DNA of 64,000 bases, taken from positions 434,001 through 498,000 of the forward strand of contig JADANN010000374.1 in NCBI GenBank assembly GCA_018806985.1, written 5' to 3'. The notes under the pieces were generated by a model. The model did not search any database, was not told the DNA's origin, and saw only the letters and a list, made by a program, of their open reading frames with translations. Source of the stretch: Angiostrongylus vasorum (taxonomy: Eukaryota; Nematoda; Chromadorea; Rhabditida; Metastrongylidae). The position numbers were made by a program, and so were the translations under genes. How positions within the stretch are numbered: the first letter of the stretch is position 1; each line of letters starts with the position of its first letter. This document shows positions 57,901 through 64,000 of this stretch, piece after piece.

Positions 57901-58211
57901 TCCAATAAGGATATTAAGAGGGTCTTTCAATATCATAACAATGTGCGTTGCATGTTGATTAATGACCATGTGCATTATCATGGTCGCTGATGCCTAGTCT
58001 AAATGTTGATTCGTAGGTACACTCTTTTTAACCCGTGCACTTAAAATTCACTCATTTTCAGGCGGTCCTGACGCGCCCACTGATCCGTCGCACTGACTCG
58101 GACCTGCGTAAGCTGATCCCAGATTTGGACACTCTCATTCCTCATGACATAGCGCCAAAGAGGACGCATGGAATGGGTGACAAGAAGCGCGTTCATTTTG
58201 AAGAAAACTGA
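49286..58211 (+). CDS. Leucine-rich-repeat single-pass membrane protein (10 exons resolved)
   Basis: Exons 49286-49409, 49612-49786, 49859-50027, 50651-50786, 51514-51729, 54054-54135, 55044-55310, 57431-57511, 57715-57887 and 58062-58211 join in phase to about 523 residues. The ectodomain is a run of LRRs (LHGLSLRNNNLKTVDRSVL, LRELSLNDNDIATIEDRTF, LERLSLSGNQIRVI, LEVLNLQNNQITSIDWSAF, LQKLFLNNNSLNSLNSVSL). An LRRCT cap follows (NAWQCVCGKEWLGDWL, then cysteines in GVLGCL and RRCAV). One membrane helix (TLAVVSLLILVAIAFLY) leads to a cytosolic tail of about 57 residues ending KKRVHFEEN, which contains an RVxF-type motif. Extracellular LRR proteins of this build act as adhesion molecules or receptors in axon, dendrite and epithelial patterning; the ligand cannot be told. 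I cannot place it in a named subfamily. The N-terminus is unresolved (candidates 45312 and 48043). Its large introns hold SINE1, two family A copies, PLE2 and a (TA)n tract. Confidence 0.88.
50095..50212 (+). repeat. 5'-truncated SINE1 copy in an LRR-gene intron
   Basis: Only the last 120 bp: GGCAGCACTGGCTCGATACA to GAGAGCTTTATCCTTTTTTTC. Confidence 0.75.
50928..51318 (+). repeat. Family A copy, full length with tail
   Basis: Starts CAACGGTTTTCCGCCTCATC, ends GTATCCAAGTAAGTAAGTAG. In the LRR-gene intron 50787-51513. The clearest example of the AAGT tail in the sense orientation. Confidence 0.85.
52066..52103 (-). ncRNA. Hammerhead-like motif, left PLE2 repeat
   Basis: Minus strand: GGCT, CTGCGGA, AGGCG AAAT CGCC, GAAAC, GTC. 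One core change (C for A in CUGANGA), and stem I is disturbed after GTC (ACAGC). Same orientation as the PLE2 protein. Confidence 0.5.
53388..53423 (+). ncRNA. Hammerhead-like motif, right PLE2 repeat
   Basis: Plus strand: GGTT, TTGAGGA, AGGAGAAATCGCC, GAAAC, GTC, AGCC. GGTT pairs with AGCC (one G-U) as stem I; the box is TUGAGGA-like with U replacing the first C, and stem II has one mismatch. Confidence 0.5.
54355..54752 (-). repeat. Family A copy in an LRR-gene intron
   Basis: ACTTAGACTTGGAGACTTGC at the tail end and CCACGATGAGGCTGTAAATC at the far end, with GGACGGTGGTGGATCCTGG inside. Confidence 0.8.
54790..54908. repeat. (TA)n microsatellite
   Basis: Imperfect TATATC units at 54800-54850 followed by an uninterrupted (TA)n run of about 60 bp (54845-54906), in the intron before exon 55044. 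Confidence 0.95.
55311..57430. other. Large LRR-gene intron, content unassigned
   Basis: About 2.1 kb. I find no exon and no named repeat. A perfect 12-bp palindrome (ATCTCGCGAGAT) lies at 55744-55755. Confidence 0.4.
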
Positions 58212-59060
58212 CCGTATCATGAGCTCAGCTTCTTCAGCCTCTGGCGATCTAAAATGAACTGAGGGTACTTTTTAGTCCTCTAAGTGTTGTCCAGTTGTTA
58301 TACGTGTTTGAATCCCGTTGTTAATAATCGTGTATTCATAAATATCCCAAATCGCACTAAATAAGGCAATATTCCTTAAAATTGGGAGCAAAGTTGTTAT
58401 CATCCAACGACAGATTTGAACAATACTTCCACATGAAACGAAATTTCCAGCGAGAATTTTTCACTATAAACGACTATTCTTTTGAATGTTGATGGAGTTT
58501 CTCGTTGAACTTCTCGGGATGGTGGAATTAGTGGCACTCGGGCAGTGATCGGTCGGTCCTCTATATATTTCGAAGTGTCTTGCTGTTTGTATATTGCACT
58601 CACTTAGCTCTTATTTAATTTCTGTAAATGTTGTTATTATCCATCCTCAAATTCATATGTAGGTAGTTCTCAGTGATATTTTCAACTGCTTGAAAACGAA
58701 ATCTCTGTTTTCACACTTCCTTTGTTATTTAAAGAATTATTTTGTACACTACTCGGGTCTGGATCTTTTGATCTGTCATCTTAGACCATGTTTCCGCGAA
58801 ATTCACATCGATCAGTATTCGTGTAGTTATGCTGAGCGCTGTTGAGGAAAAACCTACTTGACGATCCCACCGAGCGGATTACTTTTTCTCGAACTCATCA
58901 CGATTATTTTATCATGTTTCATTAAAGGTAATAATTTGTAATAATTGTCAAGTGTGGTTCAGTTTGCATAGCCCTATGGCTCATAACGAAGAACTCATCT
59001 GATTCATGACGTGGTAAAACTCACGTCATTGAACGGGAGTAGATTCCTCTGCACATATTA
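58212..59060. other. 3' flank of the LRR gene
   Basis: Presumed 3' UTR and intergenic DNA. No recognised gene; no canonical polyadenylation signal stands out close to the stop codon. Confidence 0.4.
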
Positions 59061-59089
59061 CTTACATAGATACTTGGTGGCTCGGCTTC

Positions 59090-60470
59090 ACGAGTCGTTC
59101 AGTGTGCAGCACATCTTCCATTCTTTTGTGGCCCTCGTAATCGTAGTTTATGGTCGTGGTTTTTAAGGATGGTGGCTGATGCGAGTCTCATACGATGATA
59201 TGTAGAACAGCTGAAGCTGCGAGTACAGCTGTTTGAATTTACTTGTGAACCCCAATGTGTAGGTGGTCGTCTTAGAAGGTGCTTAGCTCCTCGTGAAGTG
59301 CCCTCTACTGTTTTTTTTCTCGTCCATCTTTCCTCTGCTCTTCTCATTATATGAAGCCCATCTATGTTTCGCTGTGGATGTGTGATTTCTTGGATCACAA
59401 CGGTGGAATGAAGTTCGAAGATCGAAGATTCGCATTTTGGTAAGATTTTTGTGCGTGCCGATTAAATTTCGGGAGATCATTCAAGCTCCCTGTGAGTAGT
59501 GCGCAGTATTTTTGTCGTGGTTGAAGTATTAGCCCACATCTCTGCTGAATAGCAGCGCACTAGGAAGACTGTTGAATGAAAAAAGCTGAGCGTGGAGTTT
59601 TGGATCCGTTAGAAGGCCGTGGTTGCTTTGAGTGACGCGAATGCGGCCTATGCTGCTGTCCTTCTCCATATACGGTGTTGCCTTGTCGAGCCCTTTTTCC
59701 TGTGGGTATGGTGAGGAGTAGATGGAAAAGCTGCGTCCTCATGATGTTCCCATAATAGTCAGAAAGAGTTCTTTTGTGGGACGGATTCACTTCTTGGTCG
59801 ACGAGCACTGATAGGATTGCATTTGTTTCGGCAATGTCAAACGCTTTTTCATAGCCCAAAAAAGTGAGAATTAGAGGCAGGTGGTATTACCAAAAAACTT
59901 CAGTGACGCTGGACACGGTTGTATATGGTCTGTACAGCAAAAACCCTGTCAAAATCCTGCTTGCTCAACTGGTTGCGCCTCATCCAATGTTCGTGATTTG
60001 CGGAAAAGGATAGTCTTGGTGAACATCATGTACACTCAACAAAGATATCGGATGATGGTAACGAAGATCCCTCCGGTCGCTTTTCTTAGGCAGGATGACT
60101 GTGAGCAATGTTCTCCATTAGTCTGGGATTTCTCCTTTTAAATGTAGAATGTCACATGGCGTGCGAGAAGTACCTGTAAATTGTGGCTTCCACCTCTAAG
60201 GAGATCGGCAGTAATACTATCGGGTCTTGGAGCTCTTCCCTTTCTATTCTTTCTATCGCAACCCGAACATCGGAGGGACGAATTTCAAGTGGGGTTTCTC
60301 CGGCGAGGATTTTAAGGTCTGGTATGGGGATTGTGGGAAGGGAAAGTTGGTGCAGAATTAATTCGTTATTAATTCCATAAAATGGCGGAAAATTTTAGTG
60401 ATCCGACCCTGTATTCCCTTTCGTTAACGTTTCCTCTATGTCCTATGCTCTATGGCCTAAGTGCGTGAAA
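59090..60470 (-). pseudogene. RTE3, 5'-deleted remnant related to RTE2
   Basis: Minus-strand RT pieces resembling RTE2: IRPSDVRVAIERIERGRAPR and ITADLLRGGSHNLQVLLARH (about 60290-60175), EAQPVEQAGF (about 59965), KAFDIAETNAILSVLVDQEV (about 59845-59790), LTIPTGKRARQGNTV (about 59710-59665), HLLRRPPTHWGS (about 59270). Frames change repeatedly and no intact domain survives. A leader-like piece shared with RTE2 lies at 60715-60900, separated by a GT-rich microsatellite. Confidence 0.8.
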
Positions 60471-60534
60471 ATCTACGTCTGAGAAAAGCGTTTGGTACTA
60501 TCTGTGCGGAGGAAGAAACAGTCTCCACGGCGTG

Positions 60535-60537
60535 TTG

Positions 60538-60577
<40 letters not shown>

Positions 60578-60581
60578 TGTG

Positions 60582-60678
<97 letters not shown>
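60535..60678. repeat. (GCGT)n / (GT)n microsatellite
   Basis: About ten GCGT units followed by an almost perfect (GT)n run of about 90 bp. Frames through it give Cys-Val or His-Thr repeats and are not genes. Confidence 0.97.
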
Positions 60679-60714
60679 AACCCGAGATTCTTCGGCCTCT
60701 CACAGGTCGTCTCA

Positions 60715-60900
60715 CTGCCTGATGTCATAAACGGAAACACCCAGTGTGCGGAGTACTGAGGCTGGCCTCTTGCTGGTCTTGCAACTTGGTCCTCCTTGGA
60801 GTCCTAACTTAACCTTGCAAATGCGTTTTCAAGTCTTCGCCACGATATAGATCTGAGGGAGATGTCTTCGGCAACGGTTCATTCGTCCGGTCTTCCTGCC
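60715..60900 (-). repeat. RTE2/3 5' leader-like fragment
   Basis: Resembles the sequence at 41215-41300 at the 5' end of RTE2 (CCAGT.TGCGGAG.ACTGAG.). Probably the displaced leader of RTE3. Confidence 0.45.
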
Positions 60901-61149
60901 AGTTAGTTCGGTCACGAAATTAAAACCGAAGTTAAAAAGTGGAAGTAGGAGCGAAAAAAATGACCAAAACTAACTTTCTGTGACCAACCAAAAGAGGGAA
61001 ACAAAAATCAAGATTTCAATCGCATTGAAAACAAAATAGGTTCTTCGCACACTCACCCCTTTACATGAGTCCTACACCGAGTAACTGAGTATTTCAAGTG
61101 GAAACCAACCACACGAAATTCACATGGAAGCGTAATGTGCCTCCATCAC
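60901..61149. other. Unassigned stretch
   Basis: Nothing recognised. Confidence 0.3.
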
Positions 61150-62470
61150 ATTAAGATGACCTGTTGTCCCGTTGATCTTCGAGTGACTAGATTGGGCGCC
61201 AATAACCTTCCATTTTTTCCCTCTCGCGTGCAAGAGTAGCCCATTCCGTTTTGCTCGCTCTAGAGACTCATCGAGCATCATGTCTTTCTTCTAGGTTCTT
61301 CGTGAAGAACTCTGACCATTGGGTCAGTGGTCTTCCCTGCAGTACGTTTGACATCCTGAGAATTCATTCACTAACAGCTCTTGTCCATCAGATGTTGTTC
61401 ATACGCATTACGCGTCCGGTCCCACCTTATCTACCACAGTTTGGCGTATAGAACGGCGTCTTTGACTTTTGATCGTTGACGTAGGTCAGAACTTCGAATC
61501 TCTTGCCTCTTGTGTGATATGGGATACTTGTAGCATCGTCTTTTCGACTGCGCGCTCAATAATACTGTGTGATTTTTCATTCTGGTTACGTAGTGAAAAA
61601 GAGTTTCTGACGTCTTTAAAGCAGGAAGAATCGTGGAATCGAAAAAGGTGGTCACGGAGTCCGATATTTTTTGTTATCTTCACTACACCTTCGATGCTGT
61701 TGAAATCTTCCTAAGCTGTTTGGACTGGAAATGGGACAACGATTGGCACGAAGCGTTGCCACTGCATTTATGTCTAAGGTGGAAGCGTTAGTAGTCGACC
61801 TTCGGCAGTTACTCTGCTGTAGGATATGTTTTGTCATTTGCTCCACACAAGAGGAAGTGGGCAAATGTTTCGAGTTGTCGAATGGGCAGTCAGAGTGCAT
61901 TAAGTCTACCCGAGATAAATTTAAGGAAAACTAGCTTGCAGTTCTGAACCTTCAAATTAACGCATCCGATAACGGCTACATCGGGAAATGATACCGACGG
62001 CGAAGTAGCCAATACAAAGTGGTTCATTAACACTCCTCTAACCCCTCACACACAAAAAGGGCTCTTGTAAAAAACATGTTTCGGACAGCCATCAATGCGA
62101 ACACAGAAAGAGAGCAGATGGAAGAATTCCTGAGATTGGCGCGGCAAATCGCCATTTCCAATGGCTGTAGCAGTTATTTCTCTCTTCCACGAGAAATGAA
62201 GTTTTGCACGAAGGCAAGCGATGATCGGTTCTCGTGTAGAATTTTGTGAAAACAGCAGTATCGGTTAGGTAAAAGCCTATGATTTAATATGATGTGGTCT
62301 ATTTCGTTATGGTACTTTCCACTGGGAGACCCTCACGTTTAGCGTTGAGACTGAGGCTCCTGGAATTACAAGTTACCATGAATGGTCTTGGTCGTCGTGA
62401 TAAACTCAAATAGCTGCTCAGCTTGGTCGATCCATTCTAATCCGTTTGTCCTAACATTACATTCTTCAAA
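61150..62470 (-). pseudogene. RTE4 remnant related to RTE1, interrupted by a PLE piece
   Basis: 61150-61715 matches the C-terminal end of RTE1 at nucleotide level (GTCCCGTTGATCTTCGAGTG; CGTGCAAGAGTAGCCCA; CTCTTGTCCATC) and 62235-62470 matches RTE1 30535-30755 (ATGATGTGGTCTATTTCGTT; TGGTCTTGGTCG). The roughly 3 kb of element expected between them is reduced to about 520 bp, which is not RTE but a plus-strand PLE fragment. Dead. Confidence 0.8.
61725..62190 (+). pseudogene. PLE3 fragment (RT palm and thumb), inside RTE4
   Basis: Plus strand reads MGQRLARSVATAFMSKVEAL, then a damaged active-site region (CRICFVICST where PLE1 has CRYVDDCFVTFS), then KCFELSNGQSECIKSTRDKF. After a frame change, HTQKGLL and (about 62070-62175) the equivalent of NMFRT..LARQIAISNG follow. 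It aligns along its length with PLE1 920-430. The YxDD box is lost. Confidence 0.8.
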
Positions 62471-62499
62471 TGCTCCTTAAACCATCGTAACTCCCATTT

Positions 62500-63110
62500 T
62501 TTTCATCCTCTTCGATGACTTTTGGAAAATGCTATGATTGACAACATGGATGAGGAAGAAGACGGGCTCATCCAACTTTTCGCAATAGTCCTTAGACGAT
62601 CTTGAGCTAGAACGCCGACACGAAGTCACAAGAGACTTCGGCGATCTCTAGTTTGGTTTCCACCCGTCAAGTTCTCAATATAACTTACAAAAAAAAGTCC
62701 ATAGTTTGGCATAGTATCTCTTTAGCGTGAGACCGTACAGCACCAGTTTCGCACAGAGCTGGATTCGAACTGTTCCAGGACCACTGCTGCTCTTCATCAA
62801 AACACTACCTCAACTATGCACAACTCACCGAATAGATCGTTAATAAGAAAAACTAAACATCTAAAAAAATGTCTCAAATCTTAGCGAATGGAAAGCCAGA
62901 AAGATCGTGTTATATCACAACAAGGATGACTTACACAACATTCATTGCTAATTATCAGCTGCACCTCTCACTCCCATTAAGTTGGGAAAGATTTTGAACG
63001 GGTTAAAAAGAACAGCTGCATAACTTGTGAATAACCAGGTGTCTCTACTCATTGCAAAAAAGATCTCTCGTATTCAAAATGGGGAAATCACAATTTTTAT
63101 AGAACTATCA
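62500..63110 (+). pseudogene. RTE5 remnant, opposite orientation
   Basis: Plus strand reads MIDNMDEEEDGLIQLF (about 62534), equal to the linker of RTE1 (LDNIDEEYDRLIQHL), and further on HLKKCLKS..RMESQKDR and a collapsed NYRP.CLLS region at about 62860-62990. Full of stops. Confidence 0.65.
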
Positions 63111-63117
63111 CCGGGAA

Positions 63118-63262
63118 TTCGCTCGATAAATCGGTAGGCCACCGCGAGTCATTGTAAAGGCCAGATATGTACTCATTCACCTCCAAACGATGTTTAATGA
63201 AATCGAAAGCATGGCACATCCCTCTGGGGTTCATCAACGCTGAGAGCTTTATCCCTTTTTTT
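63118..63262 (+). repeat. 5'-truncated SINE1 copy
   Basis: Starts TCGCTCGATAAATCGGTAGG and ends GAGAGCTTTATCCCTTTTTTTC. Confidence 0.8.
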
Positions 63263-63591
63263 CAGTATGACTCTGCAAATCTCAATGCTAAGTTTTTTTG
63301 TTGTCATCCGAAAATGCAATGAGATGAAGGTCTTCATCGTCTTGATTACTGACGAAGTTAACAATGTTATCAACTTGCACAAAAATCGATAGAGAATGCG
63401 GAACTGTCCTTGTGTTTCAATGTTTTATGTTCTTTCTAAGAAACAAGCACGTTTTCGAAATATCAGAGGTGGATTTGGTTTGAATCCTTAGTTACGTGTG
63501 CATTCGAAGCTACATAGACAACAAACACTCATCTCTTTGTACTGTTAGCCTTAACGAAAACTTTTACATTTTTCGGTCGTTATGCTAACAT

Positions 63592-63786
63592 GTGGCTGAT
63601 AAAGATGTTGATTCGGCTGACGCTTCGACGTCTCTGTCTTCCTCAGTGCCGATAATCAGAGTCGATGATCGGCACTCGTTCGTCTCCTCGAAGTGGTGTC
63701 TTCGTTGTCGTACCGAGTCGGATCTTCTTCAAAACTTTTGCGTTGTAGCTAACAATCTGACGTGCTTCAAGCTGCTGTACAAATAA
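63592..63786 (+). CDS. Unrecognised open frame, possible exon
   Basis: A 64-codon frame ending at TAA 63784-63786 has good-looking codon use and reads DVDSADASTSLSSSVPIIRV then SSKWCLRCRTESDLLQNFC. There is no ATG at its start (GTG) and no clear acceptor, so it could be a last exon with a poor splice site or chance. No domain recognised; the CxxC pair alone is not diagnostic. Confidence 0.25.
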   Translation: MADKDVDSADASTSLSSSVPIIRVDDRHSFVSSKWCLRCRTESDLLQNFCVVANNLTCFKLLYK

Positions 63787-64000
63787 TATATGCGTTTTGG
63801 CTAATTTAACGGTTTAGAGGATCACATTTATCAGACGCTATTCAACTTCTTTCTCAGAGCATCCTATATTGAGATTTTCATGGTTTGCACAGATTACAAG
63901 GAGAGTTTTTTAGTTATCGTAGTTCGTTTGCTTTACCGGAACAACGAATAGTATAGGCGCATCGTATCGAAACAGAAGAAAAAAAAGGAATAAAATGGTA

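Noticed and set aside
60473..60759. Several open frames of Cys-Val or His-Thr repeats on both strands
   Set aside because: They are translations of the (GCGT)n/(GT)n microsatellite.

Overview
The window reads as nematode DNA, most likely from a strongylid (hookworm-like) clade V species. The evidence is the content: genes with many short exons and U-rich acceptors, an ODR-4 homologue, an invertebrate-type IGF2BP/IMP gene, and many RTE and Penelope-like retroelement remnants mixed with tRNA-headed SINEs. The species is inferred, not read from the sequence. No prokaryotic, viral or CRISPR structure is seen.

Layout: 1-2203 is a decayed Penelope-like element (PLE, minus strand) lying upstream of the last two exons of an RNF5/RNF185-type E3 ligase (3102-4649, plus). 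Convergent to it is a complete six-exon odr-4 homologue (9622-5402, minus) whose large introns carry SINEs. 9.7-17 kb is mostly repeats and unassigned DNA with two GC-rich islands. A 13-exon IMP/IGF2BP homologue with four KH domains occupies 17007-24857 (plus). 25-28.4 kb has no recognised gene. 28.4-31.5 kb is a nearly full-length but dead RTE retrotransposon and 38.4-41.2 kb a second, different RTE, with SINEs and unassigned sequence between and after them. From 45.3 to 58.2 kb (plus) lies a leucine-rich-repeat single-pass membrane protein gene. Ten of its exons (49286-58211) join in phase; two further upstream exons are plausible but not joined. Almost every large intron of this gene holds a retroelement. 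59.1-63.3 kb is a graveyard of RTE, PLE and SINE pieces nested in one another.

The four host genes do not form a pathway. RNF5-type ligases and ODR-4 both act at the endoplasmic reticulum (quality control and receptor export, respectively), IMP binds mRNA, and the LRR protein is a predicted surface receptor or adhesion molecule. No operon is evident; rnf-5 and odr-4 are tail to tail.

The most interesting non-gene signal is a hammerhead-ribozyme-like motif in the inverted flanking repeats of the PLE at 52-53.5 kb, with a better preserved solo copy at about 44.0 kb. I also describe four short dispersed families: three with tRNA-like heads (here called SINE1, SINE2, SINE3) and one (family A) with an (AAGT)n-type tail. 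These names are mine. All splice junctions were read by eye, so ends may be off by a few bases.
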